A stretch of 64,000 nucleotides of DNA, from positions 186,001 to 250,000 of the forward strand of contig NZ_QEPQ01000002.1 in the NCBI RefSeq assembly GCF_003252795.1. The letters run 5' to 3'. A model generated the notes under the pieces. It worked only from the letters and a program-made list of their open reading frames with translations, searched no databases and was not told the origin of the DNA. Made by a program: the position numbers and the translations under genes. Positions 28,293-37,862 of the stretch are shown here, one piece after another (the stretch's first letter is position 1; each line of letters opens with the position of its first letter). This DNA is from Haemophilus parainfluenzae. GTDB taxonomy: Bacteria; Pseudomonadota; Gammaproteobacteria; Enterobacterales; Pasteurellaceae.

Positions 28293-30521
28293 CCGATCGT
28301 ATTCCTCTTTGCTAAAGGTTTGTAATTTTTCTTTGTCTTGTAGGTGTTGATAGTAAAAATCATAAGTTAATACGTTTTGAACATAACCTCGTGTTTCAAA
28401 GAACGGAATGGAGGCAATAAATTCATCCATGGCCAATTTGCCATTGGCTCTCGCAAGCCATTTTTCTACACGGCTTGCTCCCGCATTATAGGCAGAGGCG
28501 ATCAAAATGCGATTGTTTGGATATTTAGCATTCAGCTCATTTAAGTGCGCCGTACCGAGTAAAATATTATTAAGCGGTTTGAATAGATCTGATTCGCCGT
28601 TATAAGGAAGTTGCTGATTCTCTGCCGTTTTTTGCGCGGTACTTGGCAATAGCTGCATTAATCCACGCGCATTCGCAGAAGATTGCGCCATTGGATTCCA
28701 AGCACTTTCTTGGCGAGCAATGGCCATCGCAAAAGTTTTGGTGACACGATTATCCACAATGGCTTGTGGTTCAGTTTCACTGAGATTCACATTACTGAGG
28801 GCAATATCAAAATATTGACTATAAGCATTTGGTAAACGTAATCCGATATAATCCCATGCTTTCGCAATAATCGACCCATCCACACCTAATTCAAACCAAT
28901 TTTGTTCATTCGCATATTGGCTTAAAGCAATCTGTAGTTGTTCTTCTTGCGATAATTTTTCTAACAGAAAACGCCAACGTTGTTTGGCAGCGCCTAATCG
29001 ATCTAATTGACGTAATTCAGCAATTTCTGCGAGCTCTGGTTGAAATTTTTTATATTCATGTGCCCAGTAGGGATCGGAAATACTCCGCGCGACATATAAT
29101 TCTGCTTGACCGAAATCATATCCTGCGCCACGATTTTCAGGATATAATTTTGCTGTCGCTAACATTGGGTAGAATCCGCGTTCGTTGCTTAATTCAGAGA
29201 ATATTTCTTTGGCTTTTGTGACATTCTCTTTTTCGAGTGCTTTCCCCATCCAATAACGCCATTCTTGTTTTTGCTTCGCTTCATTGGAAAGGGCATTCAA
29301 CCAACCTAATAAATCCGTTTTTTGCCAAATAGCCGTACGCAAACGACGTTCAACGAGGTTATCGGCATTCAGTTTTAGGATTTCTTGATCGCGCCATTGC
29401 ACAAAGTTGGGGCTTTCGTTATCAAAGAAACGGCTAATAAAGGCTATTTTCCAATCACGTAATTCAGTTTCGTTTAATTGCCAAGTCTTCGCCCATTGCT
29501 CGTAAGGGGTGAATGTTGGCTCATTCATATTTTCTGGAATAGTACGCAGATAACGAGCAAAACCTAGCACTACGACAAATTTATTGGTGATTTTATTCGT
29601 ATTACCATCGATTAATGGCAATTTCTCAGCGAGTGTTTTCAAATTGGCTGGATTTTTTAAGAGATCCTGATAGAGCGCTAAATGAGCGGCTACTTGCTCA
29701 TCTTCTTTAGCGTTCTCAATTTTTTCTAACTCTTTAGCGAGTATTTCTAATCCTTTCGCATCATTTTTACTGAAGAGCATTTCAGCTTTTTGATAGATTT
29801 TTTCTGGAGTACGGCCACCCTGTGAATACCAAGCTGTCCAGAGTTGAGCATCATTAGGAAGCTCTGCATTGTTGAGCCAAAGTTTTTCATACTCAGACAA
29901 AATAGCCGATTTATCCTTATCATTTGAAGCGTTTTCTATCGCCTGGGTGCTATTAGTCGCTTCTAGTTGATATTTTGCTGTAAGCACGGCAATTTGTGTT
30001 TCCAAATTATTTGGTGTGAGTTTGGCGAGTGCTTGAGTATCTTCAGCATTGGTGAATAATGTAAAAATGCTTTGTTCTAATTTTCCGCGTAGAAAATGAG
30101 AGGCATGTTGCTGAATAAATTGTTCAATGTCTGTTCGCAATGCATTCACTTCTTCACGAGGCGTATCGCGATTAACGGTTTTTACACGTGCATCTAAATA
30201 AGCCGCCATAGCATCAGTTTGCAATGGATAGCCTTTTAAGGAATCAATCAAACTCAGGAATAACTTCGCATTATTAGAAACATTATTACTTTTGACCGCA
30301 CTTTTTAGGAGCGATTCTAATTGTAGAAAAGTAGCACGTTGTTCAATCAGCTTTAATTCATGCGCGTGCTGTTGTTGTGTCCATTTGGCTTGTTCTTCTG
30401 CAAGGTTAATTTGTGGTGCAGTTTCATTTTTGCTTTTATGAGCATGCTGATTAGCTAAAGCTGAGCCTGAAAGTGCGGTTAAAATTAATAACGAAATTGT
30501 CGTGTGTTTAAGTGCTCGCAT
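28284..30521 (-). CDS. slt: Soluble lytic murein transglycosylase
   Basis: Periplasmic enzyme of about 745 residues from MRALKHTTISLLILTALSGSALA (signal peptide) at 30521; an ATG four codons upstream has less support. A long superhelical alpha domain precedes the C-terminal lysozyme-like domain with the catalytic Glu in ARQESAWNPMAQSSANARGLMQLLPSTAQ and SAYNAGASRVEKW. It cleaves glycan strands to 1,6-anhydro products during wall turnover. An uptake signal lies at 30296 and another in the signal-peptide region at 30472. Its stop codon is inside the trpR operator. Confidence 0.94.
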   Translation of the reverse strand: MRALKHTTISLLILTALSGSALANQHAHKSKNETAPQINLAEEQAKWTQQQHAHELKLIEQRATFLQLESLLKSAVKSNNVSNNAKLFLSLIDSLKGYPLQTDAMAAYLDARVKTVNRDTPREEVNALRTDIEQFIQQHASHFLRGKLEQSIFTLFTNAEDTQALAKLTPNNLETQIAVLTAKYQLEATNSTQAIENASNDKDKSAILSEYEKLWLNNAELPNDAQLWTAWYSQGGRTPEKIYQKAEMLFSKNDAKGLEILAKELEKIENAKEDEQVAAHLALYQDLLKNPANLKTLAEKLPLIDGNTNKITNKFVVVLGFARYLRTIPENMNEPTFTPYEQWAKTWQLNETELRDWKIAFISRFFDNESPNFVQWRDQEILKLNADNLVERRLRTAIWQKTDLLGWLNALSNEAKQKQEWRYWMGKALEKENVTKAKEIFSELSNERGFYPMLATAKLYPENRGAGYDFGQAELYVARSISDPYWAHEYKKFQPELAEIAELRQLDRLGAAKQRWRFLLEKLSQEEQLQIALSQYANEQNWFELGVDGSIIAKAWDYIGLRLPNAYSQYFDIALSNVNLSETEPQAIVDNRVTKTFAMAIARQESAWNPMAQSSANARGLMQLLPSTAQKTAENQQLPYNGESDLFKPLNNILLGTAHLNELNAKYPNNRILIASAYNAGASRVEKWLARANGKLAMDEFIASIPFFETRGYVQNVLTYDFYYQHLQDKEKLQTFSKEEYDRLY

Positions 30522-30541
30522 AGGAGATTCCATATAAAGAG

Positions 30542-30567
30542 AAAGACGGATATTTAGATCCGTCTTT
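30542..30567 (-). terminator. Terminator after yciI
   Basis: Perfect 10-bp arms AAAGACGGAT (30542-30551) and ATCCGTCTTT (30558-30567); the minus-strand continuation is CTCTTTAT. It ends the yciC-yciB-yciA-yciI transcript before slt. Confidence 0.75.
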
Positions 30568-30587
30568 GAGTGTAGAGTTCGTTTTAT

Positions 30588-30884
30588 TTAGAAAACTTTT
30601 TTGAAAGGCTTCACAATGACATCACCGTAAACGCCAGCTTCAACATAAGGATCTTGTGCTGCCCAGTCTTTTGCTGCAGACAGGCTTTCGAATTGAGCAA
30701 TCACAGTCGAGCCGGTAAAGCCAGATTCGCCTGGATTTTCATCATCAATGGCTGGATTGGGGCCCGCAGTTAATAAGCGACCTTCTGCTTGTAATTGTTT
30801 TAAACGAGCAAGATGTTGCTCACGTACAGCAAGGCGTTTTTCTAAAGTACCAGGAATATCTTGGGCAAAAATCACGTAATACAT
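30588..30884 (-). CDS. yciI: YciI-like protein
   Basis: Dimeric ferredoxin-like (YCII/DGPF) fold protein of 98 residues from [18 protein letters not shown]. Of two adjacent ATGs I chose the second, which has better spacing (6 bp) to AAGGA. The conserved His near 23 and TAGPNP stretch are typical. The H. influenzae orthologue has a known structure but no firm function. It ends the yciABC cluster. Confidence 0.9.
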   Translation of the reverse strand: MYYVIFAQDIPGTLEKRLAVREQHLARLKQLQAEGRLLTAGPNPAIDDENPGESGFTGSTVIAQFESLSAAKDWAAQDPYVEAGVYGDVIVKPFKKVF

Positions 30885-30895
30885 CATTTATCCTT

Positions 30896-31360
30896 TTAAC
30901 AATTTAATTCTTCGATAGAGGCTAATGCTCGTTCTAGTTCAAGATTACCTTCACGTGGAATAGAGCGGGATTTGCCGTCTTTTCCTACAGCTACAAAGGT
31001 AAATACAGCATCTGTCACGCAGTAACGTTCCCCAATTGGTTCACTGGCAACTTTTTTCACCCATACTTCTACCTTGATTTTAATAGAAGAACGACCCACA
31101 CTGAGACATTGGCCGTAACAACACACCACGTCACCGACGGCGATAGGCTTAATGAAATTCATACTTTCTACGGCAACGGTGACAACGCGACCATGAGCAA
31201 TTTCTTTTGCTAGAATTGCTCCGCCCATATCCATTTGTGACATAATCCAGCCACCGAAAATATCACCGTTCGCATTGGTATCTGAAGGCATCGCTAAGGT
31301 GCGTAATAATAATACGCCTTTAGATTGACGACCGTCTTTATCGATAAGATTTGAAACCAT
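30896..31360 (-). CDS. yciA: Acyl-CoA thioesterase YciA
   Basis: Hot-dog-fold thioesterase of 154 residues that hydrolyses a wide range of acyl-CoAs. The signature block TNANGDIFGGWIMSQMDMGGAILAKEIAHGRVVTVAVESMNFIKP (about 28-73) holds the catalytic Asn/Asp region. It overlaps yciB by one base and is probably translated from the same mRNA. The H. influenzae orthologue is structurally characterised. Confidence 0.95.
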   Translation of the reverse strand: MVSNLIDKDGRQSKGVLLLRTLAMPSDTNANGDIFGGWIMSQMDMGGAILAKEIAHGRVVTVAVESMNFIKPIAVGDVVCCYGQCLSVGRSSIKIKVEVWVKKVASEPIGERYCVTDAVFTFVAVGKDGKSRSIPREGNLELERALASIEELNC

Positions 31361-31914
31361 TATTTGTCCCCGTCATTTTTTTGATCATCTTTAGGTAAGT
31401 AACGGTAAATATAAGCACCGCTGACAATTGTTGCAACAAAGGTCATACCAAGTAAACCAAAAGATTTGAAATCAACCCAAGCATCTTCAGACATATTTTG
31501 GCTGATATAAATATTTACCAGCATACACAGAATAAAAAATCCTGCCCAGCCTACATTTAATTTGTTCCACACATTATCCGGTAACTGGATTTCTTTGCCT
31601 AATAACTTTTTCACTAATGGCGTATTGAATTGGAATTGTGCAACCAATAAAACAATGGCAAATAAGGCATTAATAATCGTGACTTTCCATTGTAGATATT
31701 TGATTTCATTGAAATAGGCAGTGAGTAAACCAAAAAAGACGACAGCAATCGCCATGATTTTTTGTTGTTTCTCAATTACGCCATATTTCAGTTTTAGCAC
31801 AATCATTTGAACAATGGTTGCAATCACTAATACGATGGCAGCATCACGCACACCAAACATTTTGTAGGTGACGAAAAAGAGAACAAGCGGAATAAATTCA
31901 AGAAGTTGTTTCAT
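31360..31914 (-). CDS. yciB: Intracellular septation protein A family (YciB/IspZ)
   Basis: Small inner-membrane protein of 184 residues with about five membrane helices; starts [26 protein letters not shown], which is the family signature. It is linked to cell-envelope integrity and cell division in E. coli by interaction studies; exact role unknown. One-base overlap with yciA downstream and one base after yciC upstream make this a tight operon. Confidence 0.93.
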   Translation of the reverse strand: MKQLLEFIPLVLFFVTYKMFGVRDAAIVLVIATIVQMIVLKLKYGVIEKQQKIMAIAVVFFGLLTAYFNEIKYLQWKVTIINALFAIVLLVAQFQFNTPLVKKLLGKEIQLPDNVWNKLNVGWAGFFILCMLVNIYISQNMSEDAWVDFKSFGLLGMTFVATIVSGAYIYRYLPKDDQKNDGDK

Positions 31915-31915
31915 A

Positions 31916-32671
31916 TTAAGCCTTCATAAATAAGCTGTAAAAACGGTAAGTAAATACCAAAATAAACATTTGAAATAATGCAGCCAAGATACCAACAATA
32001 GCACTTAAAAATGATGAACCCAAGATTGCACCAATGGTGTTCACCACTAAAGGAAGAAGTAAATAAGTGAGTAAAGCATAAATAATTAATACGCCATTAC
32101 GCTTAATACCTGCACGCCATACTTGTAAAGCACTTTGCCCGATAGATTGATTGGACGCAATGTAATGCACAGGCGATAAGCATAGGCGAACAAAGAAAAA
32201 TAAACCAAATACCATTGAAACAAAGGCTAGAGGGGAGAGGGCATTTTTGTTTAAAAATGAGCTCATGACATCAGCAAGGCCAAATAAAAGCGGCAAACTC
32301 ATAAAAATATCTAAAACGACCACACCTAAAAAACGACGTAATGTAAGCATGAGCCCTTGATTAATCGGATTTTGATTTTGCTGGCTAATATGATGAATAG
32401 TTGCAATACCGAAGGTCGCAATAAAAGACATCAATAATTGTTGGAATAAAAAAGATCCAATCAGTGCAGTTGGCTCTACTTTGCTTAATGCATCAATAAT
32501 ATCCTGTTGTGACGGATTAGGATTATCACCCAAGCTCGGCATTGGAACACTGACTAATGCATTAATTAATTGTGAAACGACAAAAATCCCAACGAAAATC
32601 AGCACGGTTTTTCGCTGATTACGCATAAAATTGAGGCTATCTTGAAAAATCTGAGTAAAGTTAATTGGCAT
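31916..32671 (-). CDS. yciC: Membrane protein YciC (UPF0259)
   Basis: 251 residues from ATG at 32671 ([13 protein letters not shown]), 7 bp behind GGGAT; a GTG four codons upstream is the other option. Six hydrophobic segments are visible. Function is unknown; in E. coli it is the head of the yciCBA cluster, as here. Confidence 0.88.
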   Translation of the reverse strand: MPINFTQIFQDSLNFMRNQRKTVLIFVGIFVVSQLINALVSVPMPSLGDNPNPSQQDIIDALSKVEPTALIGSFLFQQLLMSFIATFGIATIHHISQQNQNPINQGLMLTLRRFLGVVVLDIFMSLPLLFGLADVMSSFLNKNALSPLAFVSMVFGLFFFVRLCLSPVHYIASNQSIGQSALQVWRAGIKRNGVLIIYALLTYLLLPLVVNTIGAILGSSFLSAIVGILAALFQMFILVFTYRFYSLFMKA

Positions 32672-32690
32672 ACTATATCCCACAATAATA

Positions 32691-32712
32691 AAACCCCGAT
32701 TATACAGGGTTT
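32691..32712 (-). terminator. Terminator between purN and yciC
   Basis: AAACCC (32691-32696) pairs with GGGTTT (32707-32712). In the minus sense it is followed by TTATTATT. A second weak dyad GGTGA/TCACC (32744-32759) lies between it and the purN stop. Confidence 0.55.
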
Positions 32713-32782
32713 ATTGTTTTTTTCATAAAATCAGGTTGTTTAATGGTGATTTATGTCACCCTTTTCAAGAGTGCATATCGCT

Positions 32783-33421
32783 TTACTCATTAGCGTAACC
32801 ATTAGGTGGTAACGGCTTGCCGTCTAAATAGGCTTGATTTTCAATGAGTTTTAATCGATCTTCAATAAACCATTTAATCACTAAAGGATAAATATTATAT
32901 TCCTGTTCACGAGTACGAAGCTCTATCTCCTCGACTGTATCACCAGGGAAAATCGGCACTTTAGCTTGTAACACAATGGCACCGCCATCGATCTCTTCAT
33001 TGACAAAATGCACGGTCGTACCGTGTTCACTCTCGCCATTCTCAAGTGCTCTTTGATAAGTGTGTATCCCTGGATATTTTGGCAGAAGAGAAGGGTGAAT
33101 ATTTAAAATTTTCCCCGCAAAACGTTGTGTGAATGGTTTGGTTAAGATTTTCATGTAACCGGCTAATACAATGAGATCAACATTGAGATCGTCTAAATAA
33201 TCCCCGATAGCCTTATCCATAGCGAGATTGGACGTAAAATCTTGACGTAAAAAAAAGCGGTTAGGAATGCCCGCACTTTCAGCACGTTCTAAGCCAAATG
33301 AGTCGATTTTATTACTGATGACAGTCACAATCTTTCCTGGAATAAATCCAGTTTGGCAAGCCTCAATTATTGCTTGAAGATTCGATCCTTGCCCTGAAAT
33401 CAGGACGGCAATTTTTTTCAT
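32783..33421 (-). CDS. purN: Phosphoribosylglycinamide formyltransferase
   Basis: Third step of purine synthesis using 10-formyltetrahydrofolate, 212 residues. N-terminal VLISGQGSNLQAIIEACQTG and the active-site ILNIHPSLLPKYPGIHTYQRALENGESEHGTTVHFVNEEIDGGAIV (Asn, His and Asp catalytic triad) are intact. It is second gene of the purM-purN operon; a hairpin lies in the 68-bp gap. Confidence 0.97.
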   Translation of the reverse strand: MKKIAVLISGQGSNLQAIIEACQTGFIPGKIVTVISNKIDSFGLERAESAGIPNRFFLRQDFTSNLAMDKAIGDYLDDLNVDLIVLAGYMKILTKPFTQRFAGKILNIHPSLLPKYPGIHTYQRALENGESEHGTTVHFVNEEIDGGAIVLQAKVPIFPGDTVEEIELRTREQEYNIYPLVIKWFIEDRLKLIENQAYLDGKPLPPNGYANE

Positions 33422-33439
33422 ATTATTCTACATAAAAGA

Positions 33440-33472
33440 AGGGCGAACCTTTCATTCTGAAATTTTCGCCCT
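33440..33472 (-). repeat. Hairpin between purM and purN
   Basis: 8-bp arms AGGGCGAA (33440-33447) and TTCGCCCT (33465-33472), 17-nt loop. Without a T run, it is more likely an RNA-stability or processing element than a terminator. Confidence 0.5.
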
Positions 33473-33489
33473 GAAATGGAAAAGAGAAA

Positions 33490-34527
33490 TTATTTAATAA
33501 TGACTTGTGGTTCGTTATCTGTCGCACTTTCGATATGACCGATTAACCATGCATTTTCACCAGATTGTTTTAAAATTGCTAAAGCGGTTTCCACTTGCGA
33601 TTGTGGTAATGCAATCACCATACCCACGCCACAGTTAAATGTGCGGTACATTTCATAGGTTTCAATGTTGCCTTTTTCTTGCAACCATTTGAACACCGGT
33701 TGCCATTCCCAGCTACTTTCATCAATAACAGCTTTTGTATTTTTCGGTAATACACGCGGGATATTTTCCCAGAAACCACCACCGGTTAAGTGCGCAATAG
33801 CATGGACTTCGGTTTGTTTGATTAACGCGAGAATAGATTTTACATAGATTTTTGTCGGTGCAAGCACTTGTTCACTTAATGGACGACCATCTAATTGCTC
33901 AGTGGCTGGGTTGACGCCAGCAACATCAATGACTTTACGAATTAAAGAATAACCATTTGAATGTGGACCACTTGAGCCAAGTGCAATTAAGGCATCACCT
34001 ACTTTAACTTGACTACCATCAATGATTTCTGATTTTTCGACGACACCCACACAGAAACCTGCTAAGTCATAATCACCAGCGTGGTACATACCCGGCATTT
34101 CAGCGGTTTCGCCACCCACTAATGCACAACCCGATTGTACACAGCCTTCTGCAATGCCTTTTACCACATCAGAGGCAACATCCACATCAAGTTTTCCTGT
34201 CGCATAGTAGTCTAAGAAGAATAATGGTTCGGCGCCTTGAACCACTAAATCGTTAACACACATCGCAACCAAATCAATACCAATGGTATCGTGTTTTTTT
34301 AAGTCAATGGCTAAACGTAGTTTTGTTCCTACACCGTCTGTACCTGAAACGAGGATCGGTTCTTTATATTTGCCCGGAATAGCACATAATGCGCCAAACC
34401 CACCTAATCCCCCGATGACTTCAGGACGAGTAGTTCGTTTCACGTGTGGTTTAATACGTTCAACTAATTCATTACCGGCATTAATATCCACGCCTGCATC
34501 TTTATAACTTAATGATGGTTTGCTCAC
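33490..34527 (-). CDS. purM: Phosphoribosylformylglycinamidine cyclo-ligase
   Basis: Fifth step of purine synthesis, 345 residues. The start codon is GTG (34525-34527), 7 bp behind AGGA. The protein begins [26 protein letters not shown] and has [24 protein letters not shown] and [14 protein letters not shown], all PurM hallmarks. It forms an operon with purN and is preceded by a PurR box, so it should be repressed when purines are present. Confidence 0.97.
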   Translation of the reverse strand: MSKPSLSYKDAGVDINAGNELVERIKPHVKRTTRPEVIGGLGGFGALCAIPGKYKEPILVSGTDGVGTKLRLAIDLKKHDTIGIDLVAMCVNDLVVQGAEPLFFLDYYATGKLDVDVASDVVKGIAEGCVQSGCALVGGETAEMPGMYHAGDYDLAGFCVGVVEKSEIIDGSQVKVGDALIALGSSGPHSNGYSLIRKVIDVAGVNPATEQLDGRPLSEQVLAPTKIYVKSILALIKQTEVHAIAHLTGGGFWENIPRVLPKNTKAVIDESSWEWQPVFKWLQEKGNIETYEMYRTFNCGVGMVIALPQSQVETALAILKQSGENAWLIGHIESATDNEPQVIIK

Positions 34528-34582
34528 AATGTTATCCTATATTTTTAGGTTAAATGATAAAACGGCGTGATTGTATCAGATT

Positions 34583-34598
34583 AAGCAAACGTTTGCGA
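34583..34598 (-). promoter_or_regulatory. PurR operator at the purM promoter
   Basis: The 16-bp site AAGCAAACGTTTGCGA holds the perfect dyad GCAAACGTTTGC (34585-34596) and matches the PurR consensus ACGCAAACGTTTNCGT. On the minus strand it lies between a TCGCAA -35 and a TACAAT -10 with 17-bp spacing, so bound PurR would block the polymerase. Confidence 0.85.
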
Positions 34599-34622
34599 TA
34601 GTGATTTAATTAGGATTTAAGC

Positions 34623-34663
34623 AAAAAAATAACCGCACTTTATTTTGAATGATAAAGTGCGGT
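34623..34663 (-). terminator. Terminator after yfcZ made of inverted uptake signals
   Basis: Perfect 12-bp arms ACCGCACTTTAT (34632-34643) and ATAAAGTGCGGT (34652-34663), each an uptake signal, followed in the minus sense by TATTTTTTT. Confidence 0.9.
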
Positions 34664-34679
34664 CATTTCTAAAATGTTT

Positions 34680-34967
34680 TTAGCGATTCGCTAATTCGAA
34701 AATCATCGCTTCAGCTTGGCAGCTAAATGTAAACCGAGCCGTTAAATTGGTGCCATTTTCAGTTTCTGTGATTTCACTTTTAATGTCACAAGGATCGCTT
34801 TCTGTTTTGCGTGCTTTTTCAACGAAACGATTAAGTGCCGCTTCAGCTTCAGCTTTATTTGCATAGGTTTGATGAATATCAACAGAGCAATCTGAACCGT
34901 CAATAATCGTACCCACATCAACACAACTACAAGTGAGAGATTCTTCTGCTTTGCATGTTACTGTCAT
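34680..34967 (-). CDS. yfcZ: YfcZ/YiiS (DUF406) family protein
   Basis: 95 residues starting MTVTCKAEESLTCSCVDVGTIID and containing the family segment YANKAEAEAALNRFVEKAR. Function unknown. The divergent pairing with fadL is the same as yfcZ-fadL in E. coli and supports the name. A preceding AGGA is seen. Confidence 0.82.
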   Translation of the reverse strand: MTVTCKAEESLTCSCVDVGTIIDGSDCSVDIHQTYANKAEAEAALNRFVEKARKTESDPCDIKSEITETENGTNLTARFTFSCQAEAMIFELANR

Positions 34968-35108
34968 AGGATTTCCTTATTTAAAATTAGATTGGTTCTA
35001 TTCTAGCATTTTTAAAACGCTCTGCCAAAGTAGCCGCATTTTTTTAATTTAAATATCATTTATTTATCACTGGTCGGAACACTTAAAAATTAATCTAAAA
35101 TAATTTGC

Positions 35109-35125
35109 ACTCCATTTATTGGAGT
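35109..35125 (+). repeat. Short hairpin in the fadL leader
   Basis: ACTCCA (35109-35114) and TGGAGT (35120-35125) around TTTAT, followed by TTTAG; about 50 bp before the fadL start. Could be a leader hairpin or operator. The remaining yfcZ-fadL gap is AT-rich with no other clear site. Confidence 0.35.
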
Positions 35126-35175
35126 TTTAGAATCTCGCGACTTTTTTCATTATTATTAATAACAAAAGGTTCCAA

Positions 35176-36546
35176 ATGACAAAATTTAATAAAACGCTAT
35201 TAGCAATGACCACATTGTTAGCAGCAAGCGGTGCGAATGCAGCCGCATTCCAATTAGCAGAAGTTTCTACATCAGGTCTTGGTCGTGCTTATGCAGGTGA
35301 AGCAGCAATTGCTGATAATGCTTCAGTGGTTGCAACTAACCCAGCATTAATGAGCTTATTCAAAACCAATCAATTCTCTGTGGGTGGCGTTTATGTAGAT
35401 TCTAAAATTCACATGAGTGGCCCTGTTACAGTTAATGCGCTAGGTCGTACTGTCGCGGTAGGTTCTGCAGATCATAACAGTGTTGTTCCAGGTTCATTGA
35501 TTCCGAATATGTATTTTGTGGCACCAATTAATGACAAATTTGCCATTGGTGGTGGTATGAATGTGAATTTTGGATTAAAAAGTGAATATGAATCAGATTA
35601 CAACGCGGGGGTATTCGGCGGTAAAACTGATTTAAGTGCGATTAACTTAAATTTAAGCGGTTCATATCGTGTCTCTCAAGGTTTAACTGCTGGTGTGGGT
35701 TTAAATGCAGTTTATGCAAAAGCAGAAATTGAGCGTCGTGCAGGTATTTTAAGTGATGCAGTGAAAAATGCTGCGCCATTAGTTCCAGGGCTCGTTAAAG
35801 CTGGAAAAATTCCTCAAAGTGCGGCCGCTTCTTTAGCAAAATTACAAGGTGTGAATAAAGACACAGTATTAACTCACTTACAAGATAAAAACGCATGGGG
35901 TTTTGGTTGGAATGCCGGTTTAGTGTACGAGTTTAACGAAAATAACCGTGTTGGTTTAGCCTATCACTCAAAAGTTGATATTGACTTTGAAGATGATAAT
36001 GCCGTGAGTGCAAGCCGTACTATTCGTGGTCAAGGCCCTGCTGCAGGTGGATTAACATTACACTTACCAGATTATTTAGAATTATCAGGTTTCCACCAAA
36101 TCACAGATAATTTAGCATTACACTACAGCTACAAATTTACACACTGGAGTCGTTTCAAAGAGTTACACGCGACATTTGATGATGGAGAGTTAGCTTTCCA
36201 TAAAGATGAAAAATACCGTAGCAACTCTCGTTATGCATTAGGTGCAACCTATAATGTAAATGATAAATTAACGCTCCGTGCCGGTATTGCTTATGATGAA
36301 GCAGCAGCGCCAACAGAGCATGCAAGTGCATCTATTCCAGATACTGATCGTATGTGGTATAGCGTAGGGGCAACTTATAAATTTACCCCGAATCTTTCTA
36401 TTGATGCGGGCTTTGCGCACTTACGTGGTAAAAAAATTCACTTTACCGAAAACCAATCAGTTGGTGGTTTAGCAACAGTAACAGCGAATTATACCTCTAA
36501 AGCAAGTGCTAACCTTTACGGTTTAAACTTAAACTACAGTTTCTAA
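35176..36546 (+). CDS. fadL: Outer-membrane long-chain fatty-acid transporter FadL
   Basis: Outer-membrane beta-barrel of 456 residues that passes hydrophobic compounds. Signal peptide MTKFNKTLLAMTTLLAASGANA is followed by the plug region AAFQLAEVSTSGLGRAYAGEAAIADNASVVATNPA, which has the NPA motif of the family; the sequence ends in a barrel strand NLYGLNLNYSF with the terminal aromatic residue. Codons are AT-rich as elsewhere. It stands alone with a terminator behind. Confidence 0.96.
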   Translation: MTKFNKTLLAMTTLLAASGANAAAFQLAEVSTSGLGRAYAGEAAIADNASVVATNPALMSLFKTNQFSVGGVYVDSKIHMSGPVTVNALGRTVAVGSADHNSVVPGSLIPNMYFVAPINDKFAIGGGMNVNFGLKSEYESDYNAGVFGGKTDLSAINLNLSGSYRVSQGLTAGVGLNAVYAKAEIERRAGILSDAVKNAAPLVPGLVKAGKIPQSAAASLAKLQGVNKDTVLTHLQDKNAWGFGWNAGLVYEFNENNRVGLAYHSKVDIDFEDDNAVSASRTIRGQGPAAGGLTLHLPDYLELSGFHQITDNLALHYSYKFTHWSRFKELHATFDDGELAFHKDEKYRSNSRYALGATYNVNDKLTLRAGIAYDEAAAPTEHASASIPDTDRMWYSVGATYKFTPNLSIDAGFAHLRGKKIHFTENQSVGGLATVTANYTSKASANLYGLNLNYSF

Positions 36547-36572
36547 TTTGTAAAAAATTTAGCATAATACGC

Positions 36573-36606
36573 AGCACACCGAATGCATGTTCGGTGTGCT
36601 TTTTTC
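36573..36606 (+). terminator. Terminator after fadL
   Basis: Perfect 11-bp arms AGCACACCGAA (36573-36583) and TTCGGTGTGCT (36590-36600), then TTTTTCTT. Confidence 0.93.
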
Positions 36607-36637
36607 TTATATCACTCCATAAAAAAACGAGAGAAAA

Positions 36638-37177
36638 ATGACCGCACTTTTTTATGCTTATATGGACTCACCAATTGGTCGATTATTAATGCTTTCTGAT
36701 GGTGAAAATCTTACAAATTTAGATTGTGAGTTAGAACAAACCACGCCAAATCCAAATTGGATTTTACGAGAAGATTTACCGCTTTTTAAAAAAGTACGCT
36801 CTGCTTTAATGCGTTATTTTAATGGCGAGCCAGAAAGTTTCTCTAATATTCCTTTATCACCTAAAGGTACCGCATTTCAACAAGCAATTTGGACAGCATT
36901 GCGTCAAATTCCTTATGGTAAAACGGCGAGTTATGGTGGTTTAGCAGAAAGCATTAATAATCCTAAGGCGGTGCGAGCCGTTGGCGGTGCTGTTGGGATC
37001 AATCCAATTAGTATTATCATTCCATGTCATCGTGTATTAGGGAAAAAATGTGAAATCACCGGTTTTGGTGGTGGATTGCCGGCAAAACGTTTTTTATTGA
37101 AATTAGAGAATATTCCTTACATCGACAAAGGCGTAGAATACGTTAAACCAAAATTATTGAAGAAATACCACGCATGA
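36638..37177 (+). CDS. ogt: Methylated-DNA-protein-cysteine methyltransferase
   Basis: Suicide repair protein of 179 residues that removes O6-methyl groups from guanine. The reactive cysteine is in [45 protein letters not shown] is the helix-turn-helix/active-site lead-in. No Ada-type extra domain, so Ogt-like. The start ATG is fused to an uptake signal (ATGACCGCACTT encodes MTAL). Its stop overlaps the mutH start by 4 bp (ATGA). Confidence 0.92.
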   Translation: MTALFYAYMDSPIGRLLMLSDGENLTNLDCELEQTTPNPNWILREDLPLFKKVRSALMRYFNGEPESFSNIPLSPKGTAFQQAIWTALRQIPYGKTASYGGLAESINNPKAVRAVGGAVGINPISIIIPCHRVLGKKCEITGFGGGLPAKRFLLKLENIPYIDKGVEYVKPKLLKKYHA

Positions 37178-37845
37178 TCCCACAAACCGAACAAGCCTTA
37201 TTAGAAAAAGCGCAATCTATTGCGGGGTTAACCTTTGGAGAACTTGCAGATGAATTAAATATTCCCGTTCCGCCTGATTTAAAACGCGATAAAGGTTGGG
37301 TTGGAATGTTGCTTGAAACCGCATTGGGGGCGACTGCCGGCAGTAAAGCAGAGCAGGACTTTTCCCATTTAGGCATTGAATTAAAAACCTTACCCATTAA
37401 TGCCGAAGGTTTTCCGTTGGAAACCACGTTTGTGAGTCTTGCCCCATTGGTTCAAAACTCAGGGGTAAATTGGGAAAATTCACACGTTCGTCATAAATTA
37501 TCGAAAGTCTTGTGGATTCCTATTGAAGGTAGTCGTGATATTCCGTTGCGTGAGCGACATATTGGCCAACCTATCTTATGGCAACCTTCGACTGAACAAG
37601 AACATCAATTACGCCAAGATTGGGAAGAGTTGATGGATTATATTGTGCTCGGAAAGTTAGATCAGATTACGGCGCGTATTGGTGAAGTTATGCAACTGCG
37701 TCCAAAAGGTGCAAACAGTAAAGCCATTACGAAAGGCATTGGTAAAAATGGGGAAGTGATTGATACCTTGCCGCTGGGGTTTTATTTACGGAAAGAATTT
37801 ACGGCAGGCATTTTAAACGCTTTTCTTAATCATAAAAATGGGTGA
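37174..37845 (+). CDS. mutH: DNA mismatch repair endonuclease MutH
   Basis: Nicks the unmethylated strand at hemimethylated GATC sites after MutS-MutL activation; 223 residues. Active-site residues lie in [15 protein letters not shown] (Asp, Glu, Lys). Coupled to ogt by the ATGA overlap, giving a two-gene DNA-repair unit; the stop codon is part of the terminator stem. Confidence 0.96.
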   Translation: MIPQTEQALLEKAQSIAGLTFGELADELNIPVPPDLKRDKGWVGMLLETALGATAGSKAEQDFSHLGIELKTLPINAEGFPLETTFVSLAPLVQNSGVNWENSHVRHKLSKVLWIPIEGSRDIPLRERHIGQPILWQPSTEQEHQLRQDWEELMDYIVLGKLDQITARIGEVMQLRPKGANSKAITKGIGKNGEVIDTLPLGFYLRKEFTAGILNAFLNHKNG

Positions 37846-37862
37846 ATCATCACCCCTTTTTT
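37840..37862. terminator. Terminator between mutH and tilS
   Basis: GGGTGA (37840-37845, containing the mutH stop) pairs with TCACCC (37850-37855) around ATCA, then CTTTTTTA. It serves convergent mutH and tilS. Confidence 0.8.

Noticed and set aside
34742-34924. 60-codon minus-strand frame inside yfcZ
   Set aside because: Out-of-frame shadow of yfcZ on the same strand.
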